From: an uncultured Lachnospiraceae bacterium
GTDB lineage: Bacteria > Bacillota > Clostridia > Lachnospirales > Lachnospiraceae
Reading direction: 5' to 3'
Assembly: GCA_910578555.1 (NCBI GenBank)
Contig: CAJTPS010000032.1
Span: 1 to 24,970 of the forward strand
Length of the DNA stretch: 24,970 nt
The notes under the pieces are model-generated. The model saw only the letters and a program-made list of their open reading frames with translations, made no database searches and was not told the DNA's origin. The position numbers and the translations under genes were made by a program. Of the stretch, positions 15,527-23,763 are shown in pieces (position 1 is the first letter of the stretch; each line of letters starts with the position of its first letter).

Positions 15527-15640
15527 ACTAGAAGAACTGCCTGGATTGTGCAGGAGAGACGACTGAATCTGTGGAGTGAAGTATAGAGAAGTATATCAGG
15601 CAAATGTTGCATATATGAATTTGAAAAGAGGGGGAAGAAA

Positions 15641-16336
15641 GTGAAAAACGCAATAATTATATTCAGAAAACAGGTGAAGGATACAGGGAAAAATCTGGCT
15701 TTGGCTATTCAGTTTATTATGTTTCCCGTGATGGCGGCCATTATGGAAAATGCTATAAAAATCGAAGATATGCCGCCGCATTTCTTCGTCGGTCTGTTTG
15801 CGATTATGCATATCGGCATGGCGCCGCTCAATGTCATGTCGGCGGTTATTTCGGAAGAGAAAGAGAAAAACACGCTGCGAATGCTTTTCTTTGGCAATGT
15901 GAAGCCGGTCGAATATCTTCTGGGAATCGGAGGCTTTGTCTTCAGTGCATGTATGGCGGGTGCTGTCGTATTTGCCGTATTGGGCGGATACCGCGGCACA
16001 GTGTTTGTGCAGTTCCTCCTGATCATGGCGGCGGGGATCTGCGTATCCATGCTGCTTGGCGCGGTGATCGGTATTCTGACAAAGAGCCAGATTACCGCTG
16101 CGTCGATCGCGACACCGACTATGATGGTCTTTGCTTTCCTGCCTATGCTCGCCATGTTTAACGAGACGATTGCCAAAGTGGCAGATTATGTATACTCGCA
16201 GCAGATTCAACTGCTGCTGAACGGTCTGGCAGCAGGGACGAAAGCGGAAGGAAAGAGCCTGATTGTCATCGCAGCCAGCATGATCATCGTCGTCGGTATG
16301 TTTATCGGCGCTTACCGCAGAAACGGTCTGCGATAG
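15641..16336 (+). CDS. ABC-2 type transporter permease
   Basis: 231 residues from GTG 15641, which follows GAGGGGG six bases upstream. Six hydrophobic segments are visible, from the N-terminal FRKQVKDTGKN head through to GKSLIVIAASMIIVVGMFIGAYRR. The segment SEEKEKNTLRMLFFGNVKPVEYLLG is the typical ABC-2 coupling motif. It pairs with the ATPase 114 bases upstream to form an exporter; two copies would be needed per complex. The substrate is unknown. The plausible roles are resistance to a cell-envelope antimicrobial or export of a small molecule, based on the LytTR setting. Two strong hairpins follow. Confidence 0.9.
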   Translation: MKNAIIIFRKQVKDTGKNLALAIQFIMFPVMAAIMENAIKIEDMPPHFFVGLFAIMHIGMAPLNVMSAVISEEKEKNTLRMLFFGNVKPVEYLLGIGGFVFSACMAGAVVFAVLGGYRGTVFVQFLLIMAAGICVSMLLGAVIGILTKSQITAASIATPTMMVFAFLPMLAMFNETIAKVADYVYSQQIQLLLNGLAAGTKAEGKSLIVIAASMIIVVGMFIGAYRRNGLR

Positions 16337-16338
16337 TA

Positions 16339-16404
16339 GCGTGAGAAGAACTTCTAATCACTCGCAGCAATGGCTGCTTCGCGAAGAAGTTCTAAGTCTC
16401 ACGC
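16339..16404. repeat. Long cruciform-like inverted repeat
   Basis: GCGTGAGA (16339-16346) with TCTCACGC (16397-16404), and AGAACTTCT (16347-16355) with AGAAGTTCT (16385-16393), make a 17-bp stem with a 3-base bulge. An inner GCAGC/GCTGC stem lies in the loop. It starts two bases after the permease stop codon. No T tract follows, so it is not a classical terminator. Confidence 0.75.
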
Positions 16405-16435
16405 CAGAGAATGCCCAAGAACAGGGCATTCTCTG
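16405..16435. repeat. Perfect 12-bp hairpin adjoining the cruciform
   Basis: CAGAGAATGCCC (16405-16416) and GGGCATTCTCTG (16424-16435) pair perfectly around AAGAACA. It begins on the very next base after the previous inverted repeat. No T tract is present on either side. Confidence 0.8.
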
Positions 16436-16473
16436 CAGCGTGCATGACGAATCAATGCCAGAACAAGTCCGGA

Positions 16474-16680
16474 CTACGGTTCATCTTGGGAGTTTTTGTG
16501 AAAATGGATAAAGATCCAGCACAGGATCGGCAGGGCGACCGTGAGACCGAGACAGCCGGCGAAGAGCCGTCCGGTCGCTGTCGAGTCCAGGCAGGCGGCA
16601 ATGAGAGTTATCACATACAGGGCAACGAGCAGAACGACGCAGGTCAGTGCGGCGATCTGCTTCGGGGTCTTTTTTTTCAT
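16474..16680 (-). CDS. Small two-helix membrane protein, unknown function
   Basis: 68 residues. AGGAG lies seven bases before the ATG at 16680, which supports it as a real gene despite its size. Two hydrophobic helices (about 8-30 and 40-60) follow a basic N-terminus (MKKKTPKQ); the tail is short and charged. I recognise no family. It is transcribed against its neighbours: the permease gene ends before the hairpins on its left and the beta-mannosidase gene diverges on its right. A TATAAT on the minus strand (16749-16744) about 65 bases upstream is a likely -10 box. Confidence 0.7.
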   Translation of the reverse strand: MKKKTPKQIAALTCVVLLVALYVITLIAACLDSTATGRLFAGCLGLTVALPILCWIFIHFHKNSQDEP

Positions 16681-16743
16681 GGGGAATCTCCTTTTGCTTT
16701 CCGGGTTTCAGGTCCGGTTTCATATCACAGCGGGATGCTGCGC

Positions 16744-16749
16744 ATTATA
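16744..16749 (-). promoter_or_regulatory. Candidate -10 box for the small membrane protein
   Basis: A perfect TATAAT on the minus strand lies about 65 bases before the small gene's ATG. The -35 is not evident. Confidence 0.35.
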
Positions 16750-16884
16750 TCCCATACTTTAACACGATTCCGGACGGGAAGCAATGAAAGACATACAGAA
16801 ATAATTAAGATGACAAATCCTCTGATTTCCTTTATGATGTAATAGGACGGAGAGCGCGAAAGCGCACAAATGGAGAGCGCGATT

Positions 16885-19410
16885 ATGGATAGAGTAATAC
16901 TGGACAGGAACTGGCAGATGAAGATTGAAGGAGAGAATGTCTACGGCATTTTTCAGGAATGGATCGATGCACAGATACCGGGGTCTGTCTACGGCACTTT
17001 GCTGGCACATAATCTGATGCCCGATCCGTATGACAGGATGAATGAACTTGACGCGCTGCGGCTGATGGAGAACAGTTTCTGCTTTCAGACGGTTTTCGAA
17101 CTGTGTGAGGAACAGCTTCGGGGCGATTTTCTGCTGCTGCGTTTCGAAGGAATTGACACACTTGCAGAAGTCTACCTTAATGGAAGACTTCTTGGACATA
17201 CTGACAATATGCACCGCATCTGGGAGTTTGACATTGTAGAGACAGCGCAGACCGGAGAGAATGTGCTGCGGGTGGAACTTGCATCTCCGACCGGATATAT
17301 TGCAGAAGAGAATGAGAAAATCTACACAGGCGGCTCTGCGGAATGTATGAAGGGATTCCCGCATCTGCGCAAGGCGCACTGCATGTTCGGATGGGACTGG
17401 GGACCAAGACTGCCGGATGCCGGTATTTTCCGGGAAGTTTCCGTGCTGTATGGCAGTACGGCAAGACTGGAACAAGTTTACATAACACAAAACTGGCTGC
17501 ACGGTAACGCAGTGGATGTTACGCCGAACGGCGTGGACATTCATACAGACAAGGTTGACATAAAATTTGATGTCACGATAGAGTATTTTCTGCCGGAAAC
17601 GGCTGCGGACAATTGCGGGATCAGGACGGCGCTCTATGACGACACGGGCGTACTGATTGCGGAGAAGACTTCCCGGGGTAATGTTTCCGGCTGGGATACG
17701 ATCACGGTAAACAATCCGAAGCGCTGGTGGCCGAACGGTTACGGTGAACAGCCGCTTTATCGGGCGGAAGTCACGCTTTTAGATGAGAACGGCAATGTGC
17801 TGGATGTGTGGAGCAGACGAATCGGTCTGCGCACCATGACGGTCAACACGCAGCCGGACGAATGGGGAGCGTGCTTTGCCCATGAGGTCAACGGCGTCAG
17901 GATATTTGCGATGGGAGCGGACTATATACCGGAAGACAATATCTTATCACGTGTGACAAAAGAGCGCACAAAGCGGCTGCTTGGAAGTGCGGCGGAGGCG
18001 AATTACAACTGTGTCAGAGTGTGGGGCGGCGGGTATTATCCGGAGGACTGGTTCTTTGATCTGTGTGATGAACTGGGACTGATCGTGTGGCAGGACTTCA
18101 TGTTCGCCTGTGCATCCTATGAGCTGGATGATGCGTTTGAGCGTAATGTTGCCGCGGAGGTGCGGGACAATGTAAGGCGTATACGGCATCATGCCTGTCT
18201 GGGGCTCTGGTGCGGCAACAACGAGATGGAGACGCAGATCCTTGACAAGGCGTGGCAGCCTTCCGCGAAACAGAAATATGATTACATTAAATTATTTGAA
18301 TATATCATTCCCAGGATTCTGGAGGAGGAAGACCCGGCAGCATTTTACTGGCCGTCATCGCCCTCTTCCGGCGGTAATTTTGACAATCCGTGGGATGAGA
18401 ACAGAGGCGATACGCATTACTGGGATGTGTGGCACGGGAACAAGCCTTTTACGGAGTACCGCAAATACAGATTCCGCTATGTGTCGGAGTTTGGGTTCCA
18501 GTCTTTTCCGTGTTTAAAGACTGTGGAGACGTTTACCGCGCCGGAGGACCGCAATATCTTTTCCAGAGTCATGGAGATGCATCAGCGGAATGTGGCGGCG
18601 AACGGTAAGATTATGACGTATCTGGCGGCAACTTATCTCTATCCGGCGGATTTCGATACGCTGCTGTATGCGTCTCAGCTTCTGCAGGCGGATGCGATTC
18701 GTTACGGCATCGAGCATTTTCGAAGAAACCGCGGCAGGTGCATGGGCACGATCGTGTGGCAGCTCAATGATATCTGGCCGGTGGCATCCTGGGCGGGCAT
18801 CGATTATTACGGCCGGTGGAAGGCATTACATTATGCGGAGAAAAGGGCTTTTGCGCCGGTCATGATCTCCTGTGAGGAGACGGGAGAGTTGAGCGAGAGA
18901 CCTTTCTGCGTCGCGCAGCCTGCACCGATCAGGAAAGCGGCGAGACTGCATGTGGCCAACGAGACGTTCGAGCCGGTGAGCGGCGAAGTGACATGGCAGC
19001 TTTGTTCGGCCAGAGGCGAAGTGCTCCTGACAGGCAGAGAGAAAATTACGGTGGAGCCTTTAAACGGTGTCTGGCTTGCGGAACACGATTTCTCATCGTT
19101 CCATGAACTGGAGGTTTACATAAGTTATAATCTGGAAGTGGAGGGACATATCGTATCAGAAGGCACCAGTCTGTTTACGGCGCCGAAGCATTTTGCGTTC
19201 GAGGACCCGAAGCTGACCTGCATAAGAGAAGGAAGCAGCCTGTTGATCAGTGCGGAGGCGTATGCGAAGAGTGTGGAGATTCGCGGCGTGGACGGAGATG
19301 TGAAGCTGTCCGATAATTTCTTCGATATGGATCCCGGCACGAAGCGGGTGGAGATTCTGGAAGGGGATGCATCGGCGTTTGATCTGCGGTCAGTGTATCA
19401 GATACGGTAG
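16885..19410 (+). CDS. Beta-mannosidase, glycoside hydrolase family 2
   Basis: 841 residues from ATG 16885, preceded by GGAGA at an 8-base spacing; the in-frame ATG at 16870 lacks a site. Family length is 820-850. No signal peptide, so it acts in the cytoplasm on imported manno-oligosaccharides, releasing mannose from the non-reducing end. The order is an N-terminal sugar-binding beta domain (with MENSFCFQTVFEL and LRFEGIDTLAEVYLNG), an immunoglobulin-like domain, then the TIM barrel and C-terminal beta domains. The acid/base is E447 in WCGNNEMET and the nucleophile is E535 in VSEFGFQSFP; VWQDFMFACASY is typical of beta-mannosidases. A duplicated GGAGAGCGCGA and a GCGC-GAAA-GCGC hairpin lie just before the start. 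No mannan transporter adjoins. Radical SAM gene follows 16 bases later. Confidence 0.94.
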   Translation: MDRVILDRNWQMKIEGENVYGIFQEWIDAQIPGSVYGTLLAHNLMPDPYDRMNELDALRLMENSFCFQTVFELCEEQLRGDFLLLRFEGIDTLAEVYLNGRLLGHTDNMHRIWEFDIVETAQTGENVLRVELASPTGYIAEENEKIYTGGSAECMKGFPHLRKAHCMFGWDWGPRLPDAGIFREVSVLYGSTARLEQVYITQNWLHGNAVDVTPNGVDIHTDKVDIKFDVTIEYFLPETAADNCGIRTALYDDTGVLIAEKTSRGNVSGWDTITVNNPKRWWPNGYGEQPLYRAEVTLLDENGNVLDVWSRRIGLRTMTVNTQPDEWGACFAHEVNGVRIFAMGADYIPEDNILSRVTKERTKRLLGSAAEANYNCVRVWGGGYYPEDWFFDLCDELGLIVWQDFMFACASYELDDAFERNVAAEVRDNVRRIRHHACLGLWCGNNEMETQILDKAWQPSAKQKYDYIKLFEYIIPRILEEEDPAAFYWPSSPSSGGNFDNPWDENRGDTHYWDVWHGNKPFTEYRKYRFRYVSEFGFQSFPCLKTVETFTAPEDRNIFSRVMEMHQRNVAANGKIMTYLAATYLYPADFDTLLYASQLLQADAIRYGIEHFRRNRGRCMGTIVWQLNDIWPVASWAGIDYYGRWKALHYAEKRAFAPVMISCEETGELSERPFCVAQPAPIRKAARLHVANETFEPVSGEVTWQLCSARGEVLLTGREKITVEPLNGVWLAEHDFSSFHELEVYISYNLEVEGHIVSEGTSLFTAPKHFAFEDPKLTCIREGSSLLISAEAYAKSVEIRGVDGDVKLSDNFFDMDPGTKRVEILEGDASAFDLRSVYQIR

Positions 19411-19426
19411 AAAGGATCAAGGATCG

Positions 19427-20347
19427 ATGCGATGGAATGGATTAGGCATAAGTCCCTGCAACCTGTGCCCCAGAGAGTGCGGTGCCTGCCGTGCAGAAGG
19501 GCGGACAGGTTATTGCCGTGCGGATGACCGGATCTTCGTTGCAAGAGCGGCGCTGCATATGTGGGAGGAACCGTGTATCTCCGGGGAGCATGGCTCCGGA
19601 ACCGTGTTTTTTGCAGGGTGCAGTCTGCGCTGTGTCTATTGTCAGAATCAGCAGATCATGACGGGGATGACAGGAAAGCAGGTCACGTCCGGGCAGCTTG
19701 CGGAGATTTTTCTGAATCTACAGGCGGCAGGTGCGGCGAATATCAATCTGGTTACGCCGGATCATTATGTGACCGCCGTGGCGGAGGCAGTCCTGACGGC
19801 GAAGGAACAGGGTCTTACACTGCCGGTCGTGTATAACTGCAGCGGCTATGCCAGACCGGAAGTGATCCGGGCGCTGCGGGGCATCGTAGATGTTTTTTTG
19901 ACAGATTTCAAATATATGGATACCGCGCTCGCGGCAAAGTATTCCAACGCGCCGGATTATCCGGAGCGGGCAAAAGAGGCACTTGCAGAGATGGTTGACA
20001 TAACACAAGGACCGCTCTTTGATGAAAAAGGCATGATGACAGGCGGCGTGATCGTCAGACATCTGCTTCTGCCGGGACATAAGCAGAATGCCAGAGACGT
20101 GATCCGGTATGTATATGAGACTTATGGCGACCGGGTGTATCTTAGCCTGATGAACCAGTATACACCGTTTGACAGGCTGCGTGATGATCCGCAGTATCAC
20201 GGGCTTTGCAGGAGAGTGACGAAGCGGGAATATGACGCGGTAGTTGATTATGCCATAGAGCTTGGCGTGAACAACGCTTTTATACAGGAAGGCGATACGG
20301 CGAGGGAGAGTTTTATACCGCCGTTTGACGAATACAAAGTTCCGTGA
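19427..20347 (+). CDS. Radical SAM protein, PflA/PflX-like (COG1313 type)
   Basis: 306 residues from ATG 19427, preceded by AAGGATC; the in-frame ATG at 19367 lies inside the upstream gene. The radical SAM cluster motif is CSLRCVYC (C65, C69, C72), which binds the 4Fe-4S cluster and SAM. Before it is a Cys-rich N-terminus (CNLCPRECGACR, GYC) that could hold a second metal or cluster, as in the PflX group. The rest is the partial TIM barrel (INLVTPDHYV, VVYNCSGYA, VDVFLTDFKYMD, LLLPGH). The function of this group is not established; names such as pyruvate formate-lyase activating homologue reflect similarity only. No glycyl radical enzyme adjoins. It probably shares a transcript with the beta-mannosidase gene. 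Confidence 0.88.
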   Translation: MRWNGLGISPCNLCPRECGACRAEGRTGYCRADDRIFVARAALHMWEEPCISGEHGSGTVFFAGCSLRCVYCQNQQIMTGMTGKQVTSGQLAEIFLNLQAAGAANINLVTPDHYVTAVAEAVLTAKEQGLTLPVVYNCSGYARPEVIRALRGIVDVFLTDFKYMDTALAAKYSNAPDYPERAKEALAEMVDITQGPLFDEKGMMTGGVIVRHLLLPGHKQNARDVIRYVYETYGDRVYLSLMNQYTPFDRLRDDPQYHGLCRRVTKREYDAVVDYAIELGVNNAFIQEGDTARESFIPPFDEYKVP

Positions 20348-20417
20348 ACAGCGACGGAGGCGGCGCTGCAGTGCGGATATGGAACGGACAGACCGCATGG
20401 AAAACAGAGGTGGTAGT

Positions 20418-20555
20418 ATGAAAAATCACACTGATGTGCTGATTTTTCACACGCAAATTTGTGCCGGAGCGCCACAAATTTGTTTGATGGCAGACGCAAA
20501 TTTGATATTTGCGTCGCCCCGTCGCGTAAACGCTCCGGAATGGGGATTAGTATGA
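20418..20555 (+). other. Highly folded leader with a 45-codon frame overlapping the lipoprotein start
   Basis: Three hairpins in series: TGAAAAATCA (20419-20428) with TGATTTTTCA (20440-20449); CAAATTTGTG (20454-20463) with CACAAATTTG (20473-20482); and GACGCAAAT (20493-20501) with ATTTGCGTC (20507-20515). CCGGAGCG, in the second loop (20464-20471), is complementary to CGCTCCGG (20531-20538) beside the next gene's ribosome binding site. ACGCAAATTTG occurs twice (20451, 20494), allowing alternative pairing. A frame of 45 codons starts at ATG 20418 after GAGGTGGT and its TGA overlaps the downstream ATG (ATGA). It has no recognisable protein family. Could be a riboregulator, a coupled leader peptide, or a dispersed palindromic repeat; a related fragment lies at 10882. 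Confidence 0.6.
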
Positions 20556-21802
20556 GAAAACGATTGAAATTATGGGCCTGCATTGCAGTTGCAGGGATGT
20601 TATCTGCGGGTTGCGGGAATAAAACGGAGATCACGGAGAAGCCCGTAGAGACAGAGAATCCTGTAGAGGCAGAAGAGCCGGTGACGGATGACCAGACGCC
20701 GGATGATACAACATCAGACCAGGAACCTGTAAATGTGCAGGAACAGGAGACAGAGAACCATTGTCAGATCACCGGAGGACAGGTCGCGCTGGTCATCGAC
20801 GTCGGATCGGCCATGGACGGCGGATTTAATCAGGCGGCGCTCAACGGGGCGCAGACTTACGCGGAGGCTGCCGATATATCATACTCTTATTACAGTGCCG
20901 GAGAAGATACTCCGGAATCGTATGAGAAAGCTGTGCTTACGGCGATTGAGAATGATGCCGCACTGGTGATCTGTGCCGGCAGTCACTTCGAACAGGCGGT
21001 GGGACAACTGCAGGAGGAATACGGTGATGTGTATTTCCTGCTGTTGGACGGCGTTCCCAGAGATCCGGAGGGGGATGAGACCGGGATCGCGTCCAACGTC
21101 CATTGTATCACTTATCAGGAAGAAGAGGCGGGATATCTCGCAGGATACATGGCAGTGCTGGACGGCTATACCAGGCTGGGCTTTATCGGCGGCGAACAGC
21201 TTCCGGCAGTAGAGCGGTATGGTTACGGTTATCTGCAGGGAATCGATGCGGCGGCGGAAGTTATGGACAACCGTGATGATATCAGCGTGGAATATTGGTA
21301 TGCGGGTACTTTTATGGCTGACCGGGAGATCGAGGAGGTTTCCAGTGAATGGTATGAGGCGGGAACGGAGGTAATCTTTACCTGCGGCGGTTCGCTTTAT
21401 CAGTCCGTGCTCAAGTCTGCAGAACCATGCGGCGGCAGACTGATCGGGGTGGACGTGGATCAGAGCGATGTCTCCGGGCTGTTTCTGACTTCCGCTATGA
21501 AGGGAATCGATTCTTCTGTGATCGATGCCCTGGACGAGTTCTTTGCGAACGGAAGAAGCTGGCCGAAAGGGATTGCAGGCAATGTGGTTTCCTACGGCGC
21601 GAAGGAGAAATGCGTCAGGCTGCCTGTACAGGCTGCGGCGTGGCGCTTTCAGACGGCTACGATGAAAGATTATTTAGAAGTACTCGCCGGCTTAAAAAGC
21701 GGTGGCATTCAGGTATCAGACGACATAGATATGCAACCGGAGACAACCGTTTCGGTTATTTACCATGAGCAGGAGGAAGACCTTTGCAAACCGGAAAAAT
21801 AA
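20552..21802 (+). CDS. BMP-family substrate-binding lipoprotein
   Basis: 416 residues from ATG 20552 (GGGGA upstream; its start overlaps the leader frame's stop). A lipoprotein signal ends in LSAG with Cys21, so it is anchored outside the membrane. Residues about 25-70 form an acidic, Thr/Glu/Pro-rich linker. The rest is a periplasmic-binding fold of the BMP/Med type (VALVIDVGSAMDGGFNQAALNGAQ, then YQEEEAGYLAGYMA, TRLGFIGG, VIFTCGGSLYQSVL and IGVDVDQSD). Characterised BMP proteins bind nucleosides and feed an ABC importer. No ATPase or permease gene lies nearby, so it either shares a transporter encoded elsewhere or acts as a sensor. It overlaps the next gene by 19 bases. Confidence 0.88.
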   Translation: MRKRLKLWACIAVAGMLSAGCGNKTEITEKPVETENPVEAEEPVTDDQTPDDTTSDQEPVNVQEQETENHCQITGGQVALVIDVGSAMDGGFNQAALNGAQTYAEAADISYSYYSAGEDTPESYEKAVLTAIENDAALVICAGSHFEQAVGQLQEEYGDVYFLLLDGVPRDPEGDETGIASNVHCITYQEEEAGYLAGYMAVLDGYTRLGFIGGEQLPAVERYGYGYLQGIDAAAEVMDNRDDISVEYWYAGTFMADREIEEVSSEWYEAGTEVIFTCGGSLYQSVLKSAEPCGGRLIGVDVDQSDVSGLFLTSAMKGIDSSVIDALDEFFANGRSWPKGIAGNVVSYGAKEKCVRLPVQAAAWRFQTATMKDYLEVLAGLKSGGIQVSDDIDMQPETTVSVIYHEQEEDLCKPEK

Positions 21803-23514
21803 TACACATACGATATCAATCATACATAGCTGCCGGATTGCTTCTTCTCAGTCTCCTGCTCCTTTTATCCGGCTGCGGACAGAAGAAACCTGCTATTTCC
21901 GAGAGTTCCTTACAGGAGCCGGGCAAAACGGAAGAGGAGATCGAGAGAGAGCTGACGGAAGGAAACGTAACGATGTCAAGACGGCAGCTCGCATTGTACG
22001 GTAAAATCACGGACTGTTTTCTGCAGAGTGATAAGGAGACAATGGCGCTTACGCTTACCATGCCGGATATTCCGAAGAGTGACGATGCCATGATCTATCT
22101 GTTTGCGCTGAATACATATGAGGAATGCACATTGGAAGACGGTGTGGTACGCGAGCCGGTTGCGAGCGTGAGAAAAGCGACGGCGTGCAGGCTGGAATGC
22201 GCATATGAGGATGCATACCTTTTTAAACAGTTTGTACCGGCGCTGCTTCTGGACGGGCAGTACATGCCTCTGGCGGCGGGAATGTGTATCAGCAATCCGG
22301 AGGTACTGGCGGATGCGGTGGAGAACGTTCCGCAGCCGAAATCCAAGAAAGGGCTGCTCTTAGACCCACAGATGTTAGAAACGCCTATGCTGACAGAATT
22401 AGGCGTACAGTATGCAATCTATAATATCCCGTTGTCCATAATTACGGGAGAGACCACGGATCAGACCTTTCCAACGATTTCTTATGAATATCAGGGTAAG
22501 ACATATCTGTTCAACGGTGCGGCTATTAATGGTTATGATTATCTGTTCTCCTATCTGACGAGTCAGGGGATGAACTCTACGGCGATCATCTTAAACGATT
22601 GGAACGAAGTGTATCCGGAACTGATTCACCCGCTTGCGGCCGACAAAGAATCAGGCGCGTACTATTATGCCATGAATACGACGGATGAGTCCGGATGCCG
22701 TTGCCTCGAGGCGATTGCGTCCTTCCTGACGGAGCGTTATTCCGGTAAGGAGCATGGACTGGTATCGAGCTGGGTCGTTGCCAATGAGATCAACCAGTAT
22801 AAGATCTGGAATTATATGGACACAAATGATATCACCTTATATGCCGCGGAATTTGAGAAAGCGCTGCGCATATTCTATTATGCGGCGAAGAGCCATTATG
22901 CCGATGCAGAAGTTTATTTCAGCATCGATCATGACTGGAACAGTAATAAAGGGTTTAACAAGAAATATTTTAACGCCAGAGAGATCGTGAAAGCGGTCAA
23001 TGAGATTGCCAAGAAGCGTGGTAATTATGACTGGGGGCTGGCGATTCATCCATATCCAGATCCGCTTACCCGCGTGAACTATTGGACGGAAACTTATGAC
23101 AAGACGTCGGATGCACCGACGCTTACGCTGATGAATCTCGGTACGGTAACGGATTTCTTAAGTCAGGAGGAGTATCTTGACAGAAGCGGAGCGGTCAGAA
23201 GCATCACGGTTACGGAACTCGGCTTTACATCCGCTTCCGGTGAAAAACTGCAGGCGGCTGCTTTTGCGTACTGTTACTATATTATCGAGGCGAATCCTTA
23301 CGTGGACGCCTTTATCATGAACCGGCAGACCGACGCACTGGAGGAAGTACGGCAGGGTCTGTCTTTCGGAATCTATGAGATGGATCAGACACCGAAATAC
23401 ATCCGGGATGTATATAAGTATATCGATACCGACCAGGCGCAGGAGTACACGGATTTCATGCTGAATATTCTGGGTGCGGAGAGTCTGGAGGAAGCGCTTT
23501 CCTGGGCGCAGTAG
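21784..23514 (+). CDS. DUF5722 lipoprotein with glycosidase-like active-site residues
   Basis: 576 residues from TTG 21784, supported by AGGAGG six bases upstream. A lipoprotein signal ends LLSG with Cys31. The N-terminal 200 residues are beta-rich; from about 205 (LGVQYAIYNIPLS) the DUF5722 TIM-barrel-like domain follows, with YFNGAAINGYDYLF-like, GAYYYAMNTTDESG and AIHPYPDPL segments. E335 in VVANEIN and E478 in VTELGF sit where acid/base and nucleophile lie in GH-A clan glycosidases, so a secreted sugar-cleaving role is plausible but unproven. It overlaps the BMP gene by 19 bases, so the two are translated together. A strong terminator follows. Confidence 0.86.
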   Translation: MQTGKIIHIRYQSYIAAGLLLLSLLLLLSGCGQKKPAISESSLQEPGKTEEEIERELTEGNVTMSRRQLALYGKITDCFLQSDKETMALTLTMPDIPKSDDAMIYLFALNTYEECTLEDGVVREPVASVRKATACRLECAYEDAYLFKQFVPALLLDGQYMPLAAGMCISNPEVLADAVENVPQPKSKKGLLLDPQMLETPMLTELGVQYAIYNIPLSIITGETTDQTFPTISYEYQGKTYLFNGAAINGYDYLFSYLTSQGMNSTAIILNDWNEVYPELIHPLAADKESGAYYYAMNTTDESGCRCLEAIASFLTERYSGKEHGLVSSWVVANEINQYKIWNYMDTNDITLYAAEFEKALRIFYYAAKSHYADAEVYFSIDHDWNSNKGFNKKYFNAREIVKAVNEIAKKRGNYDWGLAIHPYPDPLTRVNYWTETYDKTSDAPTLTLMNLGTVTDFLSQEEYLDRSGAVRSITVTELGFTSASGEKLQAAAFAYCYYIIEANPYVDAFIMNRQTDALEEVRQGLSFGIYEMDQTPKYIRDVYKYIDTDQAQEYTDFMLNILGAESLEEALSWAQ

Positions 23515-23549
23515 ACCGGGATACAAATAGTATAACAGGGATAGAAAGA

Positions 23550-23585
23550 ACCCCATACACGGAGGCAGGTGTATGGGGTTTGTTA
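23550..23585 (+). terminator. Terminator of the lipoprotein operon
   Basis: ACCCCATACAC (23550-23560) and GTGTATGGGGT (23569-23579) form a perfect 11-bp stem around GGAGGCAG, followed by TTGTT. It is 36 bases after the DUF5722 stop codon. Confidence 0.85.
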
Positions 23586-23763
23586 GATGTAAATAGCAGA
23601 TGTTAATAAAGCTGGTTTGTGTGTTCAGATGTTTGAATAAGTGTTATGAAAATTATTACGTATCAGACAGTAATTTATAATGCGCAAAAACAGAATGATT
23701 GAATATTTTATTTCGGAATTGACAAATTTGCGGAAATAAGTGGAGCAAAGAGCGGGAATTGGG

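Noticed and set aside
20418..20515. CRISPR array from the repeated ACGCAAATTTG and palindromes
   Set aside because: Only two short copies, irregular spacing and no spacer-repeat pattern or cas genes.
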